Source: Cryptomeria japonica
Lineage: Eukaryota; Streptophyta; Pinopsida; Cupressales; Cupressaceae
Length of the DNA stretch: 60,000 nt
Reading direction: 5' to 3'
NCBI RefSeq assembly: GCF_030272615.1
Contig: NC_081415.1
Span: 234,495,303-234,555,302, forward strand
Positions within the stretch are counted from its first letter, which is position 1. Every line of letters starts with the position of its first letter. Shown in pieces: positions 1 to 11,950 of the stretch. Both the position numbers and the translations under genes were made by a program. The notes under the pieces were generated by a model. That model worked only from the letters and a program-made list of their open reading frames with translations, searched no databases and had not been told where the DNA came from.

Positions 1-560
1 AAAGGCCAATAGCCTAGAGCTCACTGCTCAATCACAGATGGGAGTCACACTGACTACAGTTGGATGGTTAAATCCAATGAGAATGTACCGCACAAAATAG
101 CATCTTCATATGTTAGATTCAGTACCAGTGTAATGTTGATATGCTTCTACAAAAACCTAGCTTCACCTTCAAATGATGTCTTTGTGTATATCTATGCTTG
201 ATCTCGCATATATCCTTCCTTAAATCTTTTTCGCATTCCACACTTGATCTTACAAATAAGATCTTACATTTATACCATACCCTAAGACCAATTTTAGTAG
301 GTCGGCTCTAGCAAATATGCAAATAAGAATATACCAATGATTATTACTTCAAAGTAAAGTGTCCACATGATGTATTCGACATTACCAAGTGACTTCCATG
401 TCAATGCAGGTATCGGTGAACATTATATCCTACCGGTTAGCCATATACCGGTAATTGTTTGCACAGTTTACTGATTGCCGGTGAATGTTACTGGATCTCC
501 AAAGTATGTGAATTTAGCAGGTGTTGACATTAATGACAAAACCATACCAAAATACCAACA
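1..560 (-). repeat. Copia A 3' LTR (partial)
   Basis: It matches 5653-6234 plus 19696-19855 of the other LTR and ends …aaaataccaaca at 560. Compared with the other LTR it lacks 182 bp at the 310/311 junction (equivalent to 5963-6144). It keeps the uninterrupted site (CCATG at 396-400) where the other LTR received the DNA transposon. Confidence 0.85.
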
Positions 561-913
561 ATCTCCCCCTTTGGCATTGATGGCAACACAAGATGGAAAA
601 ACCATCAAAGTGCCAAAACAGAAATGCCAAGTACAAAAATTAACAATCTCCATTTCTCCCCCTGGGAGTAATATGTGTTCATACTAATCTCTCATACCAA
701 TCTCTCCTCAATGTTTTATCTCTCCCTAATGTTTTTCCATATATCTCTCCCCCTTTGACATCAAATGCCAAAGTCACAAAAAGTCAAGTTCATACAAAAT
801 ACCAACCAATTCAATATACCAACTACTCCCCCTCAGAAGTAGCTTCCTCATCAAATACCGGAATAGAAGTTTTGTCTATTTAATTCTGCTGGTTGATGAC
901 AATCATCAACTGT
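561..913 (-). other. Copia A polypurine tract and 3' non-coding region
   Basis: The tract abutting the LTR (561-572; on the minus strand AAAGGGGGAGAT) primes plus-strand synthesis. Three more G-rich purine tracts lie at about 653, 743 and 825. The 70-codon ORF across the junction is fortuitous. Confidence 0.7.
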
Positions 914-3900
914 CTAAGTCTCTACCGGTGGAGGTAAGACTCCAAGCTGATCTCTGAGATACTCAAAAGTTTCCTTAGGAAAAGGTTTTGTAAAAATATC
1001 TATTAGCTATTCTTTGGTATTCACATAAACCAGTTTTATCTCCTTTTTTTCAACTTTTTCCCTTAGAAAATCTAGTTTGATAGAAACATGTTTTGTTTTA
1101 GAATGTAATACTAGATTTTTAGATATATCAATTGTTGTAGTGTTATCACAATATTTAGTAATAGGTTCTTTGCATTTTACCTTTATGTCTTTCAACATTT
1201 GCTTAAGCCAAAGTACCTGTGTACAGTTTGTTGCTGCTGCAACATATTCTGATTCTGCTATTGATAAAGATGTACAACTCTGTTTCTTACTTAACCAAGA
1301 AACTAATCTCTTTCCAAGAAAGAATGCTCCTCCAGTGGTGCTTTTTCTATCATCCACATCTCCTACCCAATTTACATCTGTGTATGCATATAAATCAAAA
1401 TTTTCATCTTTAGGATACCATAATCTAAGATTTGTTGTGCCTTGTAGGTACCGAAAAATCCTTTTTACTGTTGATTCATGATTTTCCCTAGGATTACTCT
1501 GAAATCTAGAAACTATACATACTGCATTCATAATATCAGGTCTGGTTTGTGTCAAATATAGTAAACCTCCTATCATAGATTTGTATCTAGTTGGATTGAC
1601 AGGTGTAGATTCATCCCTTTGAGATAATTTGTCATTTGTAGTCATAGGTGTGCTTACCGGTTTAGAGTTTTCCATCCCAAATTTCTTAAGTAGTTCTTTC
1701 AAGTACTTAGATTGACTCAAAAATATGCCTTTACCAGTCTATAAAATCTATAATCCTAAAAAAAAAATTATTTCTCCAATCATAGACATTTCAAATTCAT
1801 GCTGCATTTTAAGAGAAAATTCTTTGCATAATCCATCTTCTCTGTAAAATCTGTAATCCTAAAAAGAATTTTATTTCTCCAATCATAGACATTTCAAATT
1901 CATGCTGCATTCTAAGAGAAAATTCTTTGCATAATCCATCTTCTCTGTAAAATCTGTAATCCTAAAAAGAATTTTATTTCTCCAATCATAGACATTTCAA
2001 ATTCATGCTGCATTTTAAGAGAAAATTCTTTGCATAATCCATCTTCTCCTCCAAAGATCATCAACAAATACTTCCATAATCAAGATGTCATCATTAGTTA
2101 TTTTGTAATATAAATTGCTATTTGCATTTCCTTTAGTAAAACCAATTTTTAAAAGATACTTATCCAATCTTGCATACCAGGCTCTTGGAGCTTGTTTTAA
2201 TCCATACAAAGCTTTTCTTAATTTGCAAACCATATCATTGTCATCTGTCAAAGAAAATCCATCAGGTTGTTCAATATAGACTTCCTCTTCAAGATCTCCA
2301 TTCAAAAATGCACATTTAATATCCATTTGATAAACTTTGTAATCCTTGTGAGCTGCAAAAGCCAAAAATAATCTAACTGCCTCAATTCTGGCTACCAGTG
2401 CAAAAGTTTCATTGTAATCAACTCCTTCTTTCTGAGAATATCCCTTACACACTAGTCTTGCTTTATTCCTGACAACCTTACCATCTTCATTGAGTTTTTT
2501 TCTAAATACCCATTTGGTTCCAATTACATTTTTATTTTCAGGCCGGGGAACTAATGTCCAAGTATTATTTTTCTCAATTTGTTCTAATTCTTCTTCCATA
2601 GCTATAATCTAGAATTTATCTTCACATGCCTCATTGATAGATAATGGTTCAATTTGAGAAATAAGACATACCTCTTCATTTGCCAATCTTCCTCTTGTCA
2701 TGACTCCTTTAAATTTGCTTCCAATTATTTGATCTTCAGAATGATTTAGTCTTACATACCAGGGTGTCTTAGTCTGTTGTTGTTCTTCAATTACTGTGGA
2801 ATCCTCTGATGATACTGGAGTAACAGGATCATCATTCTATACCAGTGGATTTACTATTGGTTCATTTATCATAATTTCTGTTACCGGTTCAGAGTCTATA
2901 TACCTTGAAGTTCCTCTGAATTGTTCATCAATCTTTACATTTGTACTCTCAACAATTTTTTGTAATCTTTTATTAAAAAATCTATAAGCTTTACTCTTAG
3001 ATGAATAACCAAGAAATATTCCTTCATCACTTCTAGGATCAAACTTTCCAATATACTCATCTCTTCTAATATAACATTTACTTCCAAAAATTCTGAAATA
3101 CTTAAGAGTAGGAGTATTACCAAACCATAGTTCATGAGGGGTCTTACCGGTTTCACCTTTGATGTGAACTTTGTTGAATGTATAGATAGCAGTGCTTACT
3201 GCCTCTCTCCAGTACACATGTGGTATATTTGCTTCTAATAACATACTTCTTGCTGCATCCAAAATAGTTCTATTTTTCCTTTCAACAACTCCATTTTGTT
3301 GTGGTGTTCGAGGTGCTGATAACTGCCTTTTGATTCCATTTACTTCACAGAATGTATTAAAATCTCTAGATGTGAATTCTCCTCCTTGATCTGATCTGAA
3401 ACATTTAATTTTCTTACTAGTTTCATTTTCAACCATTGCTTTGAATAGTTTGAACTTCCCAAGTGCTTCTGATTTTTCCCTGAGAAAAGTAACCCAACAC
3501 ATTCTAGAATAATCATCAATGATTAGCATGAAATATCTATCACCTTGTAAGCTTTTAGTTCTAGCCGGACCACATAAATCAGTGTGGATTAAATCAAGAG
3601 CATTATTGGATTTTTCTGGAATACTTTTGAAACTAGCTCTAACTTGTTTTCCTAATTGACATTCTTTGCAAATTGTATTTTGAGGTTTCATAATATTAGG
3701 TAGATCTCTAACTGCCTTAGAAGTATTGATTTTTACCATGCAATCAAAATTTACATGACATAGTCTTTTATGCCATAGCCAATTTTCATCTATATGAGCA
3801 ATTAAGCATGCCTTTTCACTGTTATTCAAATGAAAGATATTAGCTCTAGTCTGATTACCGGTTGCAATTTCCAAACCATTTCTATTCATGATTTTGCATT

Positions 3901-5269
3901 TTCCATTTTTAAATTGTAACTGAAAACCTTTCTCAACTAATTGACCAACACTTAAAAGATTATGTTTTAATCCTTCAACATAGTCGACATTGTCAGTGTT
4001 ATGTTTACCATCAAGAGATATTGAACCCTTACCTTTGATTGAACAGGCTTTGTCATCTCTGAATCTTACTAAACCTCCATTGTATTCTTGAAAGTTCAAG
4101 AATTTACCTTTGTCTCCAGTCATGTGATGTGAGCATCCTGAGTCAATAATCCATTCATCCTTTGATTCAACTTTAGCTGCTAGGGCTTGTTCTACCAGTT
4201 GAGCAATAGGTACCGGTTGATCTTCTGTTATAGCAACAAAGACCCATCCGTTGTCTGATGGATCCTCATCAGAATCATCAGTCACACCTTCATCAGTAAT
4301 GTAACAAGATTTATCTTTGTTTTTCTTAAATCTGTATCTCTGATATTTAGGATTAGGTTTGTATGTCCTTCTAGCTTCTTCTCTTAGTCTAGCATGTCTA
4401 TCAGGGCATCTTGAAGCCATATGGCCAATCTTATTGCAGTTGAAACATTTAAAGGGTGCTTTATCTTCATACTTACTTCCAATGGGACCTTTTGGCATTT
4501 TTCTTACAAATAGTGCTTCAAGTTCTTCAAGCTCTTCATTTTCCTTTCTAGTTTCTTCAAGTTCTCTTGCATAAAAGGCTCTCCAGTCTGATTTATCAAA
4601 AGATGGAGCAGATGATGTTGATGCTTTGAAGGCCAAATCAGTTTTTATAGTAGCAACAGGACCAAATTCCTCAATTTCAAAAGCTGAAAGTTTTCCAATC
4701 AATGTATCCCTAGTTACTGATGTATTAGGCATTGTTCTTAACTCATTAATAGCAATAACCTTCATCTTATATGCCGGTGGCAAACCTCTTAAGATTTTGG
4801 AAACAATCTCATCTTCACTCAAGGTTCCTCCACAACATTTGATACCTAAAACAATTTCATTTACTCTTTCCATAAAAGAAGAAATTCTTTCATCTTCTTC
4901 CATTTTCAGATGTTCATACCTGACTCGGAAGCTTTTAAGTTTTGCAATTTTGACTATGGAATCCCCTTCATTCAGTGTTTCCAAATGATCCCAAATAGCT
5001 TTTGCAGTGGATCTATCTGATAATCCCATGATTTGTTGATCTGATAATGCACTCAAAAGTGCTTCTCTTGCTTTACAATCATTTTCTTCATCTTTAGCTA
5101 AAGTAATGGGAGCAGTTTGACCAGCTACAGCAGCAGTATAACCATTCTTTGTAACTTCCCAGATGTCTTTACCAATGCAATTTAGATGTGTCTCCATTCT
5201 GATTTTTCATATTCCATAGTTGGTTCCATCAAGTTTAGGACTATCCTTTCTGAAATAATTAGTAGACAT
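914..5269 (-). pseudogene. Copia A gag-pol polyprotein, broken
   Basis: The start ATG is at 5269 (MSTNYFRKDSPKLDG) and the natural end TAG at 914-916, with one overall frame. A TGA soon after the start splits off the first residues; the main open block is 2837-5197 (786 codons). Domains: gag UBN2-like; zinc knuckle CFNCNKIGHMASRC (intact); protease [12 protein letters not shown]; pre-integrase [11 protein letters not shown]; integrase with Asp in HTDLCGP, Asp in RSDQGGEF and Glu in [12 protein letters not shown] follows (2015-2599, [17 protein letters not shown]), ending in FVDDLWRR where 4 bases are lost just after the catalytic FVDD. RNase H (1007-1720) ends with a TAG before the last 30 codons. 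A 103-bp triplication lies between RT and RNase H. Confidence 0.85.
1740..2048 (-). repeat. 103-bp triplication inside Copia A pol
   Basis: The unit beginning tctccaatcatagac occurs at 1773, 1876 and 1979. Sister copies B and C have it once. It covers the codons just after the RT catalytic box. Confidence 0.9.
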
Positions 5270-5316
5270 TGGATCTCCTCAAGTTGTTAAACTTCTACAA
5301 AAAAAAAGAGGCCTAG

Positions 5317-5328
5317 GCTTTGATACCA
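5317..5328 (-). other. Copia A primer binding site
   Basis: On the minus strand TGGTATCAAAGC, two bases inside the LTR, complementary to the 3' end of initiator tRNA-Met. Confidence 0.8.
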
Positions 5329-6234
5329 ATTGTAGGTCCCGGGAACAACTGAGAGGGGGGGGGGGGGGTGAATCAGTTGTCCAATAAATTCAAACCAAAA
5401 TCTTATCAACCAACTTAATGCTTAGTACCAGTAAAACAGTTAAGTATGTCGGTATACAGTGTTAATAGAAAATTGCTTATACCAGTAAGAATTAATGCAT
5501 GAAACATAAACATAAAGTCATCCATAACACATGACACAAATATTTGTACGTGGAAACCCTGTAAGGGGAAAAACCATGGTGGGAAACCTTACCCACAATC
5601 AGATGATACAACTGCAGATAGTAAGTGTATAAAGAGGGGTTTGCACATGCAGAAAGGCCAATAGCCTAGAGCTCACTGCTCAATCACAGATGGGAGTCAC
5701 ACTGACTATAGTTGGATGGTTAAATCCAATGAGAATGTATTGCACAAAATAACATCTTCATATGCTGGATTCAGTACCAGTGTAATGCTGATATGCTTCT
5801 ACAAAAACCTAGCTTCACCTTCAAATGATGTCTTCGTGTATATCTCTACTTGATCTCGCATATATCCTTCCTTAAATCTTTTTCGCATTCCACACTTGAT
5901 CTTACAAATAAGATCTTACATTTATACCATACCCTAAGACCAATTTTAGTAGGTCGGCTCTACAAGATATTACAATAAAAACATTTTACAAATAATACAA
6001 TATCCGATGCAATAACCGATTGAACATGTTGGCTTAATGCATTTACAACAATAATAAATCATCTCCATAGTGTGCCATGCTGATCTGGAAAAGATAAACC
6101 TGTCAGTGTAATGCTAGATAACCTGGACCTATTTGCTGGTAAAAGCAAATATGCAAATAAGAATATACCAATGATTATTACTTCAAAGTAAAGTGTCCAC
6201 ATGATGTATTCAACATTACCAAGTGACTTCCATG

Positions 6235-6271
6235 CGTGAACTCACAATAATGGTTCCCACTTTTTTGCCAC
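6235..6271 (+). repeat. Left terminal inverted repeat of the DNA transposon
   Basis: gtgaactcacaa, a 3-base spacer, then tggttcccactttt and ttgccac. It pairs with 19654-19690 with a few mismatches and a one-base offset at the very tip. Confidence 0.75.
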
Positions 6272-7344
6272 TTTTGACACTGAGATGTACATTTTTAAAA
6301 TAATCTTCAACTTCTGAGAACTATAACTTTTAAACTATTAAAAATTTGAAGATGATGTAAATTAGTGATTTCTAGAATTTTGTTTGTAGATTCTATATAC
6401 ATTTTTTTCAAATTTTTTTGAAGGATTTTTAAAAAAAAATTTCCATCTCCCTCAAAAAGTAGTTTTTTACAACAAACTACATTTTTTAAGAGTGATGTGC
6501 CTCCCGAAATGCATAACTTTTTTTCTATAAATGATAAAAACTCAACTCTTTCTAATTTTGGTTTGTAACATCAATATCCAGGGCTTGCATTTGGTTTTAT
6601 AGTGATATGTTCATTTTTTTTCGTTTTATAAAGTTTTGAAGTCGGACTAGTCATAATTCAAACATAGGTTTACGTTTGAACACATAACTTGTTCTATATA
6701 AATCGAAATTCAATTTTTTTTTTTTTGTTAGAAAGAAGACATCAATACCAGGGGCATAGATATTTTTCAGAATTTTTTTGAATTAGTTTCTTATTTTTCC
6801 CAATGTGTTGAACAGAGAAGTTCATGTTCGGTGAAAAACCAATTTTCCATAAAATTAAAAAAACAAGAACATAATAAATTCAAAATATAACAAAATTATA
6901 CTCATTGGAAAGCTTGCTTCGAGTACTACCATCTAATATTTTTGGGTTATTAAGATTATTTCATTCGTTCTTTGAACCAGAGCTTCAAAGTCATTAATTC
7001 TTCAGAACTCTGAATTTTTTTGGGAGAAACCTTTAGTTTGCGGGTTCGAACGAACACGAGTTTGAGCGAATTGGGTTTGCTCGAACTAATGAGCTTGATT
7101 TTGGCATGCACATTTTTGTAACTGTTATGTTCGAGCGAACCCAACAATTTTTAACTGTCGGCTTTCGTTCGAACTCTGGCCGACGCATTTTTCATTTTTT
7201 TTTCATTTGTGGAATCGTATAAATGTCCATAATTTTTTTTCATTTTTTATCACCCAAATGATTAAAATAATTCGCATTTTTGGATGAGAGAAGACATTTG
7301 AAAATTATTTTGAAGGCAATAATTTGAAGGTTTTTTGTAAAAGC
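6272..7344 (+). other. Left subterminal region of the DNA transposon
   Basis: It is AT-rich and I see no gene. From 7035 to 7180 it carries several copies of a TTCGAGCGAA-type palindromic word (gttcgagcgaaccc at 7131, variants at 7042, 7060, 7077 and 7166) that recur in the right subterminal region. They are candidate transposase-binding sites. Confidence 0.5.
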
Positions 7345-10300
7345 ATGGGGAACAAGAAGAGAAGGCAAAATAAGACTTCAAGGAATTATTCTCCCGAAAC
7401 GGAAGAAAGATATCGAGAACAAAGAAGACAAAGATATCATGATGCAAGTATGTATTTTTAATTTTATTTCTATTTAATTTAATATGTATTACGTATCAAT
7501 TAATTAGAATTCAATATTTTTTATCTAATATTTTTAATAGGATTAAAAATAATTTTGTTTTAATTGGAAAGCATAATTAATTTGAGATAATACATGTGTA
7601 TTTGCAAATTTCAAATTCCATCAACTTGCTTGTTGTGTAATTGCATTTTTCTCCTATATAATTAAGTTCATTTATAATAGATAAGACCTATTAAGTCATA
7701 AAATTAATAAGACCTATTATGTCATAATTTCTAGGTTCTAAATTATATATATTGAATATTTAATCTACATGTACAAGTAATTTCATGTGATAGGTCCTTT
7801 TATATCATATAATATATTTGTCTTAAGGGTAGTTAAGTATATTAATTGTGAAATGTTTTTTCAAATGTGGTCTATTAGGACTATTACATTGATTATAATG
7901 ATAAGGCCTATTAGGACTATTACATTGATTATAGGTCTTAAATGTGACATAAATTTATTACCTATTAAACATGTTGAATAATTTAGGTGAACTATTTATA
8001 TTCAACTTCACGTACATGCAAAAACATTTCAGATTAGGAGGTCTATTATGCAATAATAGGTCTTAAATATACACACATGTGACAAATTATAGTCCACTTA
8101 CATTATGGTCCATAACAAATTAATATGAGGTCACCTAAGTTATCGTATGCATGCATCAAAATATTTGTACTTTTAATTTTCAAAACTGGAATTTCTAATT
8201 TATCAAAATTTTATTTTATGTGTTAAATTAGTGCTTAAAATTAGAGATTGAACTTTAATCCTAACCTGAGAACAAATTGAACTTTAAACCTAAATAGGTA
8301 AATTAATTAGAGTTATAACAATAAGGTCATGAAAGTAATTAAATTTAATAAACCAAATTGAATGGGCTAATTTTAACATGTAAAGCTTTAAGCCAAATTC
8401 ACCCCTATTCTTAATCCTAATTGAATAATCTCTGATTAATTCAAGAACCTTACACAAACTCTTAAATTATGTGCAGAACGGGCAAACGAACCTGTTGAAG
8501 AACACAATATAGTTGATGAACATAGGGAGGAGATTGTCCAAGTTGAACCAATGGAGACCTTTGAAGGAGAGGGGTCAGGCTCCTTACCTCCTACCATTGA
8601 TATGGATGAGCATATTGTGGATCTAGCTAAACAGGTGAAGAGAAATATTTCTTATAAAAGTTTAGATCATTTACTTGAAATGGATGTGGATGAGTTGAAA
8701 CGTCTTAGTGAAGAACCTAGACATACTAAAAGGAGGTCAATGAATAAAAGTGGAAAAGAAATAATGTCGCATTTCAACAATCTTGATACTACACTAGAAA
8801 AAGCTCAATTGTTATCAATTGTACTTACTCATAAAGACTTAATAGATCCAATGAAATTGTTGGGTATAGATACAACAAGTCAAAAGAGGAAATCTTCTCA
8901 GCTACAAAAATCTATTGTTGATAATGTTAAGAAAAGTTTGGTGAACATTGGTAAAAAATCTCGGAAACTAGATAAGACCATTTCAAGAAGAGTGATGTTG
9001 ACATCTTTAGTAAATGAAAGATTGCCTCAAAAAAGACAAATCTCTTCACTGTCATCTGAGTTTGGTTTTAGTAGAAGGACAATATCTAAATATGTTAAAA
9101 GGAGAAAGATTTTGGATGATACTACCTCAGAAGGGAATTGGGCAATTATGTGTAGAGCTCCTCGTTCTGATAGAATTGAAGATGTTGTTAGGAACTTTGT
9201 GACAAGTTTTTGGAATGATAATACTTGACCTTCATCAAATAGTAGAGATTTTATCAAGCAAAGGATTGGTCTTGATTGTTATGATCTCCATGTAAAACAT
9301 TGGATAGACACAACAAAACATGAATTGTATGTATTGTTTACTAAAACAAACCCTCATATAAAGATTGGACAAACCATGTTTGAACAGTTAAGGCCATATT
9401 ATGTGAAGTTAAACAAAGTTTTCGAAACTTGTTGTTGTCATTATCACATCGAATTTGAACAAGTCAATTCATAACATCCATCTTATGTGATAAATTAGAT
9501 GATAATGCAACCGGTCAAATAAATTGCATAAGAGGAATTTGTGGAACATGCGGGGAATTGGCTAAATTGCCTTTGAGAGATGAAGATACTGACATGAGGA
9601 AGATGGTAAATTGCAAGATTTACAAGCACAAAAAATTTGAAACAAAATTTGGAAAGGAATCTACAAGACTAGATTATGTAGAAGAGGAAATACCTATTGG
9701 AACATTTATGGAAAATTTTCGTAAGTTGATAAAACCATACATATGCCATGGTTTTTTTGCCAAGTGGCAAGAAGGACAATTTAAAAGATTAAGAGACACT
9801 TTCCCACTTGGAACTATTCTATCTATAGTTGACTTCGTAGAGAATTACTCTTTTGCACATCAAAAAGAGATTCAATCAGAGTATTACTTTTCAAAGCAAA
9901 TCATTATTTTCGGGCATGTGTGTTATCGACATGCATAGATGAATTTGGATGGTGTTGATAGTACATTTGAAAATCATGTCATTAAGAAAGAGTACCACTT
10001 CTATATCAGTGATGATAAGGAGCATGACACACTTTTTGTACAACATTGCTTTAAGAAGTTTTTTGAATATTTGAAAGATAGAGGCATAACAATAGTTAAA
10101 CATTTTGTTTGGTCTGATGGATGTGCGGCACAATTCAAATCTTCGGGGCCATTTTATGCACTATGTAGATATCATCAAAATGACAAAATACAACATGTTT
10201 GGAGTTTTTTTGAGAGTGTTTATGGAAAGGGTGAACATGATGGTGCAGGAGCTTGTATCAAACGTGCTCTAAGAAAGCATCAAATAAAGTACACAGGAGA

Positions 10301-11372
10301 ATGTATAGAAAATGCACATGATGATGTTGAATGGTGTAAGAAACACTTTGAGCAACCTAATTATCCTGGGGAATCATCATCGAGAACATATAAGCCCATT
10401 CCATATAGAGTGTTTTGGGAGATAACCGGTACGTGTTCTCTTTTAGTATTTTATTTTATTTTTTTTAATTTAACAACTTGATCTACATGTACATTCTTGT
10501 ACACATGTACATTTTGCAGATGTGGATAGAAAATCAATGCATGGATGCAAGAGTGTGGAGAGGACAAGATCTTTGCATTGTGTCATGAGTACAGATAATC
10601 GCCCATGGACATTATACACTAGGGATTATTCATGTTTTTGTTCTGAATGCATTTTTGAAAACTATGTTGATTGCAAGGACCAAGAGCTTGGATATGTTAG
10701 TGAATGGAAAATGGTGCCACTAGATGTTTCTGACACATACGAGGATTCAAATGAGGATGAAAAATTTGAAGACATTCCTTTGATTTCTGGTGATTACGAT
10801 CATATTTCAGGATTGATTAAAAAAGGTACATACATGACGTACACATGTAAACATTTCCTTAAAAATGACATATAACTTAGAATTTATTTAACTAGTGTCA
10901 AATTGCAGGAGATATTTTTGCAGTCATAGCAGAAGATGGAAATATAGAAGGTGTTAGTTATTATTTATTGCGTTGCACAGAAGAGAGAAAGAAGTTATCA
11001 AAATCTGAGATGAGTGATGGAATGTCATTTCCCACAGGTTTGAGTTCTGATTTGAATATGTACATGTACAAATCGCTTATGTGAAATTTTTTAATTTCTC
11101 ACGTTTCTTATATACATGTACATGCAAGATCAGTTGTAGTGCAAGGGACATATTTCAAACAAGTTAAAATTGTTCAACATGGGATTCATTTCACTGAATA
11201 CTAAATTGACAACAAGGTATATCAGTATAGTCACTTGGTCAATGTTGTTGGCCTAATTCTTCAAACAGTTCCATGTTGAGGGCGGTCTAAAAAGTGGAGA
11301 CTAGATAGTGAAGATCATGACAAAATATTAAGTGTTATTGAAGAGCGTTGTGAACCACTTGATGTGGTATGA
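7345..11372 (+). pseudogene. Five-exon transposase-like gene of unknown family, decayed
   Basis: Exons read from frame and GT-AG signals: 7345-7447, 8477-10428, 10520-10825, 10909-11037 and 11134-11372, about 900 codons; the junctions join in phase. The N-terminus is basic (GNKKRRQNK). A helix-turn-helix candidate (LSSEFGFSRRTISKYVKRR) lies near 9045. A Cys/His cluster (ETCCCHYH … CIRGICGTCGEL) may bind zinc. Putative RNase H-fold acids are Asp in SIVDFVENY (9831), Asp in VWSDGCAAQF (10116) and Glu/Asp in GKGEHDGAGACIKRAL (10233). The C-terminal exons hold a small domain (DIFAVIAEDGNIEGVSYYLL). Breaks: TGA 9226, a frameshift at about 9460-9470, TAG 9936, TAA 11202 and TGA 11277. A catalytic role is inferred from motifs and from its place between the inverted repeats. 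Confidence 0.7.
7448..8476 (+). other. Intron 1 of the transposase-like gene
   Basis: It runs from AA|GTATGT to TTATGTGCAG, 1029 bp, AT-rich. It joins exon 1 (one base over) to exon 2 (two bases) in phase. A short internal repeat (ctattaggactattacatt) occurs at 7871 and 7908. Confidence 0.6.
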
Positions 11373-11950
11373 ACTATATATACATTTAGTAAGCCACATG
11401 AATTGAATTTTAATGTAAGTTCAAGATAAATTCTAGATCTCAAGTAACTTGTTTTGAAACTAAAGGATAAATATTTTTTAAGTTTATTTATACATTATAT
11501 CAAATTAGGATGTATTTAAATGTTCATGTTTAATTGTATGTAATTGTATTTGTATTTAATTAAAAAATGCATATTTAAATTAGAATGTAATATGTACATT
11601 TGTAAAATTGATATTTAATATGGAATTAGGACATGTACATGTTGTGAACTATTTAACTACAATATACATACCTAGAAGCTCACATACCTACAATATACAT
11701 ACCTATGTAATATACATGTATTGGATGTGAACTATTCAATACATGACCTATTAAGTTTAGTTTGTTCATTTCATACATACTCTTTTGTTTGAAAATCTTG
11801 AAACATGTATAATCATACATACTCTTTTACATTTGAAAATCATTTCATGTATTTAAATCTAATATTTCAGAGAGATAGAGAGATCTAACAAGTGTACATT
11901 ATTAAATCTTTGACATACATAAAAAATTCAAGAATAGAGAGATCTAACAC
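11373..11950 (+). other. AT-rich spacer of the DNA transposon
   Basis: It lies between the gene and the satellite. I see no gene. Palindromic acatgtac words recur here and in the introns of the gene. Confidence 0.5.

Noticed and set aside
1077-1481. Plus-strand ORFs across Copia A, B and D (also 4626-4988, 36606-37031, 39940-40335)
   Set aside because: They are antisense shadows of the RNase H and gag frames; the minus-strand translations carry the recognisable motifs.
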